This document shows positions 1 to 9,793 of a DNA stretch of 64,000 nt, piece after piece. Made by a program: the position numbers and the translations under genes. The notes beneath the pieces were generated by a model. It had not been told where the DNA came from, ran no database searches, and saw nothing but the letters and a program-made list of their open reading frames with translations. The stretch covers positions 32,160 through 96,159 of the forward strand of contig CBDCMH010000006.1 in assembly GCA_965218935.1 (NCBI GenBank), written 5' to 3'. The stretch's first letter is position 1; each line of letters opens with the position of its first letter. This DNA comes from JADFOI01 sp965218935 (GTDB lineage Bacteria; Acidobacteriota; UBA6911; RPQK01; JADFOI01).

Positions 1-926
1 CCCAAGGTTGACCCAAAATCGAGTAGATAATGTTTGACAAAACCCTCTCCAGGTTCCCCGACATAGAGATCCAGAGAATTGATGCTGCGCGAATCGTCAT
101 GGTTGAGCCAGGCAGAGAACACTCGGAGTCCTCTCAGTTCTCTGCGATTTTGATGGGGGAAAATATCGTTGGGGTCGTCACTGCGAGTCCCGTAATAGGT
201 GAAATGCCCTACAGGACTCCCTGGAATCCGGAGGCTGGCAATCACGGGCGTGGTGCCATCGGACTCCTGGTAGGCCCATCTAAAGATGTTGTCGATGTCC
301 AGCTCCCGAACCGGTCTTTCTTTTCCTTCTTCGTCCTCCAACCGGGCGTCAGGAGAAATCCTGAGATCCTGGCGCCGAATGAAGCTGAGGTAGTTTTCGG
401 CAACGTTATAGCCGAAGGCATAAAAGAATTTTGTGGCGATCACTTCCGTTGAGGTGGCCAGCTGGGGGTAGTCGGGAGGATCAAACTTGATGAAATACAC
501 CTCGTCTCTCCCATCGCGGATGGTAAAACCGGGCGTGATGCCCTCAGATTTCACGTCAATGATGACCCAAGGTTCAGATCGGCCGGGACCGTCCAACTGA
601 TTGGGTCCACGAACGAGTTCCTCAATGGTCATCACTCGCCGGCTCATGCGATTGGTGAACCAACTGGAATCGGGTACCTCTCCCAGTGTGTTCACATTCT
701 CCGCACTGGGAATCGGGATGTCTTTATCGGGGCGAAGAGCAAAAGTGTTCGCCAGGATGTCCATAGTCTGGCTCAACTCGACTTCTTGCGGCTGTGCAAT
801 GGGCAACTGGTCAGGGTCAACCCCTAAAGGGTCATCCGATCTGAATTTGCTCCCCTGGGCAAAGCCCGCGACACTCAGTAATCCGATCGCCAAGATCACC
901 CCCAAAAAAAGATTCAAACGCCTCAT
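1..926 (-). CDS. Secreted protein with possible kinase-like fold, C-terminus beyond window
   Basis: The frame is open from an ATG at 926 to the window edge, so the 3' end is missing. An AAGG ribosome site lies about 10 bases upstream. The N-terminus is a signal peptide (MRRLNLFLGVILAIGLLSVA, then GFAQG). Further on I see YFIKFDPPDYPQLATSTEV followed by IATKFFYAFGYNVAENYLSF, and later NHDDSRSINSLDLY followed by HYLLDFGSTLG. The order lysine (FIKF), glutamate, D-x(n)-N and DFG resembles the ATP and metal sites of atypical kinases, but this is inference; I do not recognise a named family. It follows the BamA-like gene by 16 bases on the same strand, so the two are probably co-transcribed and the protein may act at the cell envelope. 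Confidence 0.6.
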   Translation of the reverse strand, partial: MRRLNLFLGVILAIGLLSVAGFAQGSKFRSDDPLGVDPDQLPIAQPQEVELSQTMDILANTFALRPDKDIPIPSAENVNTLGEVPDSSWFTNRMSRRVMTIEELVRGPNQLDGPGRSEPWVIIDVKSEGITPGFTIRDGRDEVYFIKFDPPDYPQLATSTEVIATKFFYAFGYNVAENYLSFIRRQDLRISPDARLEDEEGKERPVRELDIDNIFRWAYQESDGTTPVIASLRIPGSPVGHFTYYGTRSDDPNDIFPHQNRRELRGLRVFSAWLNHDDSRSINSLDLYVGEPGEGFVKHYLLDFGSTL

Positions 927-942
927 CAGCAATACACCTTTT

Positions 943-2243
943 TTAAAAGGAGGGTCCAAACTGGAAGTGGACGACCGTGCCCTCGCGGCCACGACCCACG
1001 TCCAAACGGAGAATCACCTGATTCATTGCCTTGAACCGGATGCCGGCACCAATGTTATGTTCCAGGTGCTGGAATTCAATCTCTTCACTTTCCGGAAAGA
1101 CCCTTCCGGTATCGTAAAAAAAGACACCTTCGATAGCGGCGCTGCTTCCCAGCGGTATTCAGCGGACAGATAAAGCAGTCTGGCGTCCCGGAAACGGAGA
1201 TCTGCAAAACCCCGCAAAGTTTCCTTTCCCCCTAAAGTGTCCATCAGATAGAAGGGAACCCGACTGCCCGAATCCGCATTGTCCCGTGATGCCAAAAAGC
1301 GCACCGCCAGAACCCGCTGCCTTGAGCCCAGAGGAAGGTAGCCTCGCGCGTCTAACGCCAGGCTGTCAAAATCGAATTCTTCTTCGCCGCGGGCGTCATA
1401 TCGGGAATAGGAAAGTCCTATTGCCCCGCCCTTGTGGGGGTTGCCCGGGGTGTCCATTAGATTCACGAAGATGGCTGAGTCGAAACGAAGGAAATCGGGC
1501 TGCCGCGCCAACCCCGGGGCCGTGCTGTCATCAAACAGGTCTCCAATCTCGGGAAAAGCATCATCGGTTCCGGGACCCGTGTTTACCTTAAGGTAGGCGC
1601 CGCGTGCTCCAACACCCACCCAACGACCAAACTGGTAACCGGCGGCAGCCCCGTAATGTCCATCCTCCAGTAAATAGGTGGTCCTGTCTTGCAGGCTGGA
1701 ATCGGGGCCAATTCCGTAGAAACGCTCCTCGGGGTAATAGCGGTAGCGCAAGTCCAGGTAAAGGTAGGATTGCACTTTCCCAGGCCGCTCGTCTCCAAAG
1801 TCGAAGGGAGCTCCAAAGGCACTGGGACCTAAAAGAGTGTTGGGAGCCATCTGGTTGAACCGTCCAAAGTGAAACTCGGCCTGTCGGTAGCTGGTAAAGG
1901 AGATGGCGGCTGAACCTTCCAGATTCAGACCCAAACCGGTGCGCTTGTAGTAGCGCACTCCCCCACCCATGCCCGAATTGGAGCTGATCTGCCCAAACTT
2001 GGGGTAAAAGTCCTTCCAACGAATGGCCTTTATTTGGCGAACAATTTCGCCTTTTTCCATCTTAATGAAAGCTTTCACTACGCCACTGGTCTTTGGGGGA
2101 ACGATCTCTTGAGCCTTCTGGCGGCGGCGCTCTCTTAACTCCTCGGCCCGGCTGTCCTGCTCAGCAGCAGGTCCTTGTGCTGCCAGAAAGGGAAGCTGAG
2201 CCAGTAACAAGGCCACAAAAAACGCCTTATAGATCACTTTCAT
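943..2243 (-). CDS. BamA/TamA-like outer-membrane beta-barrel protein, frameshifted near 1141
   Basis: Starts at ATG 2243 with signal peptide MKVIYKAFFVALLLAQLPFL. A charged segment is followed by a barrel-type region rich in alternating aromatic strands, with YRYYPEERFYGIGPDS and the omp85-like segment TLGGKETLRGF. One base is missing near 1141: the written frame drifts into unrelated residues and stops at 1023, while the next frame continues with GVFFYDTGRVF and ends HFQFGPSF at 943, the usual C-terminal strand with terminal phenylalanine. The intact product would be about 433 residues. Whether the indel is real or a sequencing error cannot be told. There is no POTRA array, so a small surface-antigen type barrel rather than BamA itself is likely. 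It is divergent from the transporter at 2322. Confidence 0.72.
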
Positions 2244-2321
2244 GAGGCACCCTTCTCCCTCTGGTACTACAATACTAGGAGCGGTGAACAAGTATATGAA
2301 ACTTCTGAGGCGAGGAGAAGC

Positions 2322-4608
2322 GTGAGCGGTCCACGAACAGACCGCAATCAGTCGGAGCACAAACAATCGGATGCAGCGGTCACGGCGGCCATGCTGGTGG
2401 CCGCTGCCATGATCGCCAATCATGTGGGTGGCCGGGCCACCCGCGATGCTTTATTTCTTTCCAACTTCGAGATCACGTCTTTGCCGATCATGCTCATTGG
2501 AGCGTCTTTGTTTTCTATTGCCACCCTTGTCTGTTTCTCGCAGCTGATGCCTCGTCTCAGCCCGCAGCGCATTGTTCCCTGGGGCTTTGGGATCAGTGCT
2601 GTTTTTCTGCTGGCCGAATGGTGGTTGCTTCTGATGAGTCCACGGGCGGCGGCGGTTGCCGTTTATCTTCACCTGGCCGTGGTCGGTTCCTTCCTGATCT
2701 CAGGATTCTGGTCCATCATCAATGAGCGGTTCGATCCGCGGACGGCCAAGAAACGGATCAGCCGCATTGCCGGTGCCGCAACCGTAGGAGGTTTGGTCGG
2801 TGGGATCGTAGCTGAAAGGGTAGCCGTCCTGCTGAGTGTATCGACGATGCTTCCTCTGCTGGCCCTGATGCACCTTTTCTGTGCCTGGAGGTTGGGTATT
2901 ATGAGGCCTCCTTCAGGCTGTGCGTCTCCAACCGAAAGCCTGCCAGCTTCTGACTTGTCTTCTAAGCTTACCGGTTCGGGATTTCGGATCGTGGCCCAGG
3001 AATCCTAATCTGCGCAGCCTGGCGGTGATGGTGCTGCTGGGCACGCTGAGTGCCGCCCTGATTGATTACGTTTTCAAGGCGCAGGCGGCTGCCACCTTCC
3101 AACAGGGTGAAGATCTGATGCGCTTCTTTGCCGTTTTCTACACGGTCATCGGCTTGATCACCTTTCTTTTTCAAACCGGTCTTGGTCGAGTCTCCCTGGA
3201 AAGACTGGGACTGGCCAAGACCGTGGCGACCCTCCCTGCTGCCGTTGGTGTTGGGGCCCTGGGTGTACTCTTTGCTCCCGGGCTGGCCAGCGTGGCCATG
3301 GCTCGGGCCGGAGAATCGGTTTTTCGCAGTTCCTTGTTCCGCTCCGGATACGAGCTTTTCTATACACCGATCTCACCGCGGCAAAAACGCACCACCAAGC
3401 CTTTGATCGACGTGGGATTTCAGCGCTTAGGGGATGCCTTGGGAGGAGGCACGGTCCGCATGATTTTGTTTCTGGGACCCCAGATTGCTCATTCCACGAT
3501 GCTGATCTCGGCCGTACTCATCTCTGGGGTGGGACTGGTGGTGGCCAGGAGCCTGCATCAAGGCTACATCGGAGCTTTGGAGAAGAGTTTGCTGAACCGG
3601 GCCGTGGAACTCGACCCTTCGCAAATCGAAGACAAGACGACCCGCCAAACCATGGTGCAGACCATGGTCTCTCTGGATCTCAGAGGGCTGGGACTTGAAG
3701 GCGCCCAAGCCAAGAGCACCCAGGAGTTGACTGATCCCAAGAAGGAGACGCTGGGGGCAGAGTCGGAAGCTTCCCTCGCTGCGTTGGATCCCATCCTCCG
3801 GCAGATTGTCCATCTCCGTTCGGGAAAGCCGCAGCAAATCCGTACCACACTGGCTCCGGCCAAGACTCTTGAGCCTCCTCTCGTGCCTCACGTGATTCCC
3901 CTGCTGGCATGGGACGAGGTATGTCGAGAGGCGATCGCTGCCTTGCGCCAGGTAGCCCCGGTGATTACGGGTCAGCTGGTTGATGTTCTCGTCGACCCCC
4001 AGCAGGATTTTGCCATTCGCCGCCGTATTCCCAGGGTCCTCAGCTTCAGTCGTTCCCAGCTAGCCGTAGATGGGCTGTGGACCGGTCTCAAAGATGCGCG
4101 CTTTGAGGTTCGCTTCCAATGCGGGCGGGCCCTGGCCCATATACTGGACAAGAACACGGAGATTAAGCTCGAGAAGGAAAGAGTCTTTTCGGCAGTGCTT
4201 CGTGAGGTGGCGGTGGGCAGGAGAGTGTGGGAAAGTCACCGGCTGCTCGATGAGTTGGAGGACGACGAGGAACATTCACCCCTTGTCGATGACTTTCTCC
4301 GAAACCGCTCCAGTCAGGGTTTGGAGCACGTGTTCACCATCCTTTCCCTAGCTTTGCCCAAGGAACCGCTGCAGATTGCCTTTCGAGGCTTGCACACCGA
4401 TAACCGAGATCTCAAAGGCACGGCTCTGGAGTATCTGGAGAGCATTCTTCCGGAGACGATCCGAAAGAGCCTGTGGCCCTTCCTGGAAGATGACCGCAGG
4501 AAGAGAAACGAGAAGTCCCCGTCTCGGGAGGAGATTCTTGCCGAGCTCATGCACTCCAATCAGTCCATTGAGATAAACCTGGCTGAAATCCTTAAGAAGT
4601 CCGGTTAA
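2322..4608 (+). CDS. ATP/ADP-carrier-like membrane protein with HEAT-type C-terminal region, frameshifted near 3007
   Basis: GTG start at 2322 follows GAGGAGAAGC. The N-terminal part, to about residue 430, is a multi-span membrane protein of the ATP/ADP-carrier (TLC, MFS-like) type; the segment ATRDALFLSNFEIT near the start is characteristic. The C-terminal 280 residues are soluble and helical, with repeated aliphatic helices (IPLLAWDEVCREAIAALRQV and similar) typical of HEAT repeats. One extra base near 3007 splits it: the first frame ends VAQES-stop at 3008 and the second resumes LRSLAVMVLLG. The join restores ESYLRSLAV. It is followed after 102 bases by a second carrier, so the two probably form an operon. 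Substrate is not shown by sequence. Confidence 0.7.
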
Positions 4609-4710
4609 CCTTGCGTTGTGAGATTCACAGCACTCCTGTATATTCGCTGCGCTAGCTGGAGTCTATGGGAAGGCGCAAAACCGGCAAATGACGAAGTGAG
4701 CACCTAAGAT

Positions 4711-6064
4711 ATGGCGTCGTCACCAATACCGATTGCGGAGGGCAAGAGAGGGCTTCTGGACCGTGCCCTTTCGATCTTCGCCCAGGTGAAGGCAGGTGAG
4801 GGGTTCACGGTCTTGCTTCTCTCGCTGAATCTCTTTCTGGTGATGGCCTCCTATTACATTCTTAAGCCCGTGCGGGACGCCTTGATCCTGACCCAAGGTG
4901 GAGCGGAGGCCAAAGCTTACCTCTACGCTGCGACGGCGGTGATCTTGCTGGTCTTGGTGCCGGCCTATGGCGGCTTTGCGGCTCGGGTCAACCGGATTCG
5001 GCTCATCACCTGGGTCAGCTTGTTCTTCATCTCTCATCTCGGAATCTTCTACCTCCTGGGTGTGGCCGGAGTTCAGGTCGGGGCGGCCTTCTTTATCTGG
5101 CTCAGCATCTTCAGTGTCCTGGTGGTCGCGCAAATTTGGGCTTTTGCTAACGATCTCTTTACAGAGGAACAGGGTAAGCGGCTGTTCCCTATTGTGGGAG
5201 TGGGAAGCTCGGTGGGCGCCTGGCTGGGAGCGGAGATGGCCAGCTGGCTGTTTGGTCAATTTGACCCGGCCGCGGCACCCTACGCGCTCATGCTGGTGGG
5301 CGCAGCCGGTTTCGGAAGTGGTATTGCGATCAGCCATGCCGTTCACCGCCGCGAGCGGGAAAGGGCCACACCGGAGAAGGCCTCGACCGCGGAAAAACCG
5401 TTGGGAAAAGAGGGTGGCTTCGAACTCGTTTTTACTCAGCGGTATTTGCTTCTGATCGCGATTGCGGTCTTGCTCACCAATGTGGTGAACACCACCGGTG
5501 GGTTCATTTTAGACAAGGTGGTGCTCGCTTCAGTTGCACAGCAAACCGCCGACATCGCCGAGCAACAGGTGATCATCGGGCAATTCTTTGGCAACTTCTT
5601 TGGTTGGGTCAATTTGCTGGGCCTCTTGTTCCAGATGTTCCTGGTCTCCCGGATCTTCAAGTACATCGGGGTTCGGGGGACACTCTTCATTTTGCCCTGC
5701 CTGGCCCTGGGCAGCTACGGCCTGATGATCGCTACCCCCATCCTGGGCGTCATCCGGATCGTGAAGATTGCTCGAAAACAGCACCGATTACTCCATCAAT
5801 AAAACCGCCAGTCAAGCTCTCTTCCTGCTGACCAGCCGGGAGGCCAAGTACAAGGCCAAAGCAGCGATTGACACGTTTTTCTGGCGGGTCGGGGATATGT
5901 TGCAAGCCGGTGTCGTGTTTGTGGGAGTACAGCTGGCCTTCGGCATCAAGAGCTACGCCACCGCCAATGTGATCTTCACACTGATCTGGCTCGCCATCGT
6001 GGTGGCCATTGTCCGAGAACACAAGAGGCTGAGCGCTGAGGCCTCCCTCCCGAAAGCAGCCTGA
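4711..6064 (+). CDS. ATP/ADP-carrier-like (NTP/NDP exchange type) transporter, frameshifted near 5770
   Basis: ATG at 4711. The protein has about 11-12 hydrophobic segments and the family hallmarks SYYILKPVRDALI, WAFANDLFTEEQGKRLFP and GVGSSVGAWLGAE. These match the TLC-type ATP/ADP carrier family and the MFS-like paralogues found in some free-living bacteria; transport of nucleotides is not proven by this. One extra base near 5770 breaks the frame after IRIVKIA. The next frame continues ENSTDYSINKTASQALFLL, the conserved region that precedes the last helices, and ends at 6064. The repaired length is about 450 residues, normal for the family. No HEAT tail, in contrast to its upstream paralogue. 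A MITE-like repeat starts right after the stop codon. Confidence 0.75.
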
Positions 6065-6066
6065 TG

Positions 6067-6262
6067 AGCCGGGACTATGCATAAGTTGTCTGCTGCAGTG
6101 CCGCAATCATCCACGCTGACTGCGCGACCCGCAAGCGGGTACCCCTTTCCTTGGGTTCCTCGGCGTACTGCAAGAGTACGCCTGCGGAGCCCCTTCCTGG
6201 CAGGCCTTGTCATCCCAGCGCCTGCGGCACTTCGTCACGACAACCTATGCATATTCCCGGCT
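6067..6262. repeat. MITE-like element with 24-bp terminal inverted repeats, copy A
   Basis: The element is flanked by near-identical inverted ends: AGCCGGGACTATGCATA at 6067 and its reverse complement ending at 6262, 22 of 24 bases matching over the full arm. It is non-coding, 196 bp, and carries a GACCCGCAAGCGGGTACCC palindrome near 6127. Related copies lie at 26417-26441, 40206-40308 and 48651-48760. Confidence 0.75.
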
Positions 6263-6296
6263 AGATAAGACATAGGCTTACGCTACACTCCCCCTG

Positions 6297-7571
6297 ATGA
6301 TCGCTAAGATCGACAATCCGGATCGCGTCACCTCTGCTGAGATTGTGGTAGGCATCCCCTCTTACAATGAAGCGGATTCCATTGCGGTTCCCGTCGAGGT
6401 GGCAAGTCAAGGTCTTCTCGAACACTTTGCAGACCATTCTTCCGTCATTATCAACGTGGATAATCATTCATCGGACGGGACCCGAGAGGCATTCCTCGAG
6501 GCACCGGGGAAGGTACCGAAGATCTACGTTTCCACACCTGAAGAGGTTAAGGGCAAGGGGCATAATCTACGCAACCTCTTTGAGGTAGCCGCTGAATTAA
6601 AGGCCAGGGCTATCGTGACCGTCGATGCTGATCTCAAGAGCATGACCCCCAGTTGGATTCAGCATCTGGCTGAACCGCTTTTTGACGGTTATGACTATGT
6701 GGTGCCGATCTACACCCGCCATAAATACGACGGCACCATTACCAAAAACATCGCCTATCCTCTGGTGAGAACCCTCTACGGACTTCGGACTCGCCAGCCC
6801 ATAGGTGGGGATTTCGGAGTTTCCGGCAGGCTGGCCCGCGGCTACCTGGTGGAGAAATCCTGGAACGAGAACGTTTCCAACTTCGGGATCGACATTTGGA
6901 TGACTACCATCGCTATTGGAAGAAACTTCAAGGTATGCCAGACTTTTATGGGTTCGCCTAAGATTCATCGCACCAAGGACCCAGCATCGGATCTGGGACC
7001 GATGTTTTGCCAGGTAGTGGGTGCCATCTTCCAGCTTATGATGGACTTTGAGTTCTTGTGGAAGGATACCTTCGAATCGAGACCGAGCACGATTTACGGG
7101 TTTGGACTGGGGGAGCGGGATGATCCGCCCGAGGTGAAAGTCAGTCGCGATCGTTTGCACGATTCATTCTTATTCGGGGCCAAGGACTATCGGGATCTGT
7201 GGAAGAAAGTGCTGTCCCCAGAAAATTGGCAGGAAGTGCAGAAACTGAAGGACAAGAACTGCGAAGAGTTCTATTTTCCCAGTGATGTATGGGCACGCAT
7301 TTTGTTTGATTTTGCCGTTGCCTACCGGAGCCCGGATTGTGATCGAGACGAACTTCTGAACGCTTTGATGCCCTTTTACTTTGCCCGAACCCTTTCCTTT
7401 GTGAACAAGACATGGGACATGGATTCAAACGAAGCGGAAAACTATATAGAGAATATCAGCCGGGTTTTCGAAAAAGAGAAGTACTACCTGATTCAGCGGT
7501 GGGATCAATCACTCGAGGAGCAGGGAGTGGTCAACGTAGCTGATCTTCTTGCCTCTGACTCTTCCGATTAG
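6297..7571 (+). CDS. GT-A fold glycosyltransferase, glucosyl-3-phosphoglycerate/mannosylglycerate synthase-like
   Basis: 424 residues, no signal peptide or membrane span, so cytoplasmic. The N-terminal domain has VVGIPSYNEADSI, the nucleotide-sugar segment NVDNHSSDGT and the metal-binding triad D110-A-D112 in VTVDADLKS. The central GGDFGVSGRLA and SPKIHRTKDPASDLGPMF segments resemble the acceptor regions of glucosyl-3-phosphoglycerate synthases and mannosylglycerate synthase, which make compatible-solute precursors. The exact donor and acceptor cannot be read from the sequence. The C-terminal 150 residues are helical and acidic. ATG at 6297 is the first in frame; the 34 bases between the MITE-like repeat and the start must hold the upstream signals if any. 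Confidence 0.72.
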   Translation: MIAKIDNPDRVTSAEIVVGIPSYNEADSIAVPVEVASQGLLEHFADHSSVIINVDNHSSDGTREAFLEAPGKVPKIYVSTPEEVKGKGHNLRNLFEVAAELKARAIVTVDADLKSMTPSWIQHLAEPLFDGYDYVVPIYTRHKYDGTITKNIAYPLVRTLYGLRTRQPIGGDFGVSGRLARGYLVEKSWNENVSNFGIDIWMTTIAIGRNFKVCQTFMGSPKIHRTKDPASDLGPMFCQVVGAIFQLMMDFEFLWKDTFESRPSTIYGFGLGERDDPPEVKVSRDRLHDSFLFGAKDYRDLWKKVLSPENWQEVQKLKDKNCEEFYFPSDVWARILFDFAVAYRSPDCDRDELLNALMPFYFARTLSFVNKTWDMDSNEAENYIENISRVFEKEKYYLIQRWDQSLEEQGVVNVADLLASDSSD

Positions 7572-7586
7572 TCGAGTGCAGAAGTC

Positions 7587-8630
7587 CTACACGGGTCCCG
7601 GGTCCGCCAGCATCGGATCCTTATCTTCAGTCGCTTCTTCGTCGATCTGCCACAAGTGGAGCCCACGGCGGTTGAGATAGTAGAGGCCCAGCAGGGTGAC
7701 GGGTATGTAATTGCTCAAGTGGAAGTAGATTGAAGAAGCAAAGGCATCGGCTTTTTCCACTCCGAAGAGCTGCAAGATCACCCAAAAACAAAGCTGGATG
7801 ATTCCGAAAAATCCGGGCGCGGAGGGGATCGTCACACCCAGCGCCGACACCCCGATGATCACGAAGGAAACCAGAGGCGTCAGGTGCAATCCAAAGCTCC
7901 ACAGGGAGACGTAAACCATGCCAGCCATCAGCACCCACTGCAGGATCGAGGTCAGAACAATCCAGAAGACCAGTCCGCCACTTTGCATGGAAGCCAAGCC
8001 AAGAACCCCGGCTTCCATCGTTTCGGTCAGCTTTTCACCGAAGCGTTCGGGAAGGAAAGAGAAGATCCGTCGGGTAGCTCGGATGAACCGCCGGGTCCAA
8101 ACTATGTATGCGGCCAAGAAAAGGATAGACAATGCAGCAAAGACCGATACAAAGAAAAGGGTGGTGGATACCCATGAAGGCAATCCATCCACCAGGAGCA
8201 GGCTCATGAGCAAAAAGAGGAGGACCACAGCCGTATCAAAGATTCTCTCCAGGACCACGCTTGAGAAGACGGCGGCTTTGGAAAGAGAGAACTCTCGACC
8301 CAGAGCAAAGATGCGGACGAGCTCACCCAGATGGGCCGGCAGCAGGTTGTTTCCCATAAACCCGATCATGAGGGAGGGAACGACCTCCTTGGTCCGGAAT
8401 CTTCTCATGGGTTGAAGAAGAAGACGCCAGCGGATGGCTTTCAGCCAAAAGACGCAGAAGAGGAGACCCATAAGGATGGGTAGGGTAAAGTAATTCGCCT
8501 GCCGAAAGCCCTCCTCGATTTGTTCCCATTCGATTCCCCATAGGGCGACAATCAAACAGAGAATGGTGATGAGGAATCCGATGCTGAACTTGAGAAGGTG
8601 CCTTTGACGAATATTGATCTCCTTTGCCAT
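7587..8630 (-). CDS. Lysylphosphatidylglycerol synthase TM-region family protein (flippase-like)
   Basis: About 347 residues with roughly eight membrane spans and no soluble catalytic domain. The segment MIGFMGNNLLPAHLGELVRI is the signature of the LPG-synthase transmembrane (UPF0104/AglD-like) family, whose members are often linked to lipid or polyprenol-linked sugar translocation. GVTIPSAPGFFGIIQ near the C-terminal third is a second family motif. It sits tail to tail with the glycosyltransferase at 6297, only 15 bases apart, so a shared role in glycolipid handling is possible but unproven. I take ATG 8630; a TTG four codons earlier at 8642 has a better placed GGATGG and is an alternative start. 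Confidence 0.75.
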   Translation of the reverse strand: MAKEINIRQRHLLKFSIGFLITILCLIVALWGIEWEQIEEGFRQANYFTLPILMGLLFCVFWLKAIRWRLLLQPMRRFRTKEVVPSLMIGFMGNNLLPAHLGELVRIFALGREFSLSKAAVFSSVVLERIFDTAVVLLFLLMSLLLVDGLPSWVSTTLFFVSVFAALSILFLAAYIVWTRRFIRATRRIFSFLPERFGEKLTETMEAGVLGLASMQSGGLVFWIVLTSILQWVLMAGMVYVSLWSFGLHLTPLVSFVIIGVSALGVTIPSAPGFFGIIQLCFWVILQLFGVEKADAFASSIYFHLSNYIPVTLLGLYYLNRRGLHLWQIDEEATEDKDPMLADPGPV

Positions 8631-8762
8631 TACTATTATCAACTATTCTGAGCCATCCTTGTGGGAATAGATTGGGCCAACGCTGGTTTCATTTGGACTT
8701 GACCTTAATACAGCCGCTGAAGCAGGTTGTCGTTTGTGGGATGCGGATGGTAATCTGTTGCC

Positions 8763-9761
8763 GTGTCCTTCCTGAAGATCAAGAAACCGTGGGAGCGGAT
8801 TCCGGAATCTCAGGTCACCCCTGAATCGACCTACCTGAATCGGCGTCACTTTCTCAGAACATTGGGCGTTGCGGGACTTGATCTGTCCTCGTCTTTCACG
8901 GGAGCTGTGCAGGGTGCTGGGGGACCCTATGGACAGGTGCCTGAATCGTGGGCCATCAAGTGGGCGAAGCTCTTTCCGGCCGTTCGCAACCCCCGCTTTA
9001 AGGTTGAGCGAAGTGTCACCGATGAAAGGCTGGCTGCGGGTTACAACAACTTTTACGAATTCAGCACCACCAAGGAAGAAGTCAAGGATCTGGTTGAAGG
9101 CTTTGACGTGGATCCCTGGCAGGTGGAAATCTCAGGGGAAGTGGAGGAGCAGGGAACCTATGATCTGGATGATCTCATTGGCATGGGGCAACTTGAAGAG
9201 CGCTTGTATCGTCTGCGCTGTGTGGAAGCCTGGTCGGCCAATATCCCCTGGACCGGTTATCCCCTCTCCCAGCTTATTGAACAGCTGAAGCCCACCTCAG
9301 ACGCCCGATACGTTCGTTTTCTTACCCTCCAGCGGCCCAGCCAGATGCCCGGTCAGAAGATCCGCTCGGGGTACATCTGGCCTTACTATGAGGCTCTAAC
9401 GATGGAGGAGGCGATGACGGAGCTGGCCTTGCTTACCTTTGGGATGTACGGGCATCCGCTCAACAAGCAAAATGGCGCTCCCGTTCGCATGGTCTTGCCC
9501 TGGAAGTTCGGATTCAAGAGTATTAAATCGATCGTTAAGATCGAATTCACCCGTCGTCGACTCAAGACGTTTTGGGATGATGCTTCTAACGAATACGGCT
9601 TTTGGGCCAACATCAATCCGAAGTTCGATCATCCACGCTGGAGTCAGGCCACGGAGGTCTTCCTCAACACCTTTGGGCGCGTCCCCACCCAACTGTACAA
9701 TGGGTACGAACAGTATGTTGCCCACCTGTATGATGAGAACAATCGTGAGTTTTTCTACTGA
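8763..9761 (+). CDS. msrP: Protein-methionine-sulfoxide reductase catalytic subunit MsrP (YedY)
   Basis: 332 residues starting at GTG 8763. An N-terminal twin-arginine signal (LNRRHFLRTLGVAGL) sends the folded molybdenum enzyme to the periplasm. Cys153 in LRCVEAW is the residue that ligates molybdenum in the sulfite-oxidase fold. SYIWPYYEAL-like and NKQNGAPVRMVLPWKFGFKS segments and the C-terminal NGYEQYVAHLYD are diagnostic for YedY/MsrP. MsrP reduces methionine sulfoxide in periplasmic proteins, normally with electrons from the membrane heme protein MsrQ. No msrQ lies next to it; nagZ follows after 32 bases. Confidence 0.9.
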   Translation: MSFLKIKKPWERIPESQVTPESTYLNRRHFLRTLGVAGLDLSSSFTGAVQGAGGPYGQVPESWAIKWAKLFPAVRNPRFKVERSVTDERLAAGYNNFYEFSTTKEEVKDLVEGFDVDPWQVEISGEVEEQGTYDLDDLIGMGQLEERLYRLRCVEAWSANIPWTGYPLSQLIEQLKPTSDARYVRFLTLQRPSQMPGQKIRSGYIWPYYEALTMEEAMTELALLTFGMYGHPLNKQNGAPVRMVLPWKFGFKSIKSIVKIEFTRRRLKTFWDDASNEYGFWANINPKFDHPRWSQATEVFLNTFGRVPTQLYNGYEQYVAHLYDENNREFFY

Positions 9762-9793
9762 TTGAAGCTTTCTGCTTGGAGCTTTTCCTGGAC

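Noticed and set aside
5768..6064. Independent 98-residue membrane protein
   Set aside because: It continues the conserved carrier protein exactly at a one-base shift, so it is the C-terminal part of the upstream gene.
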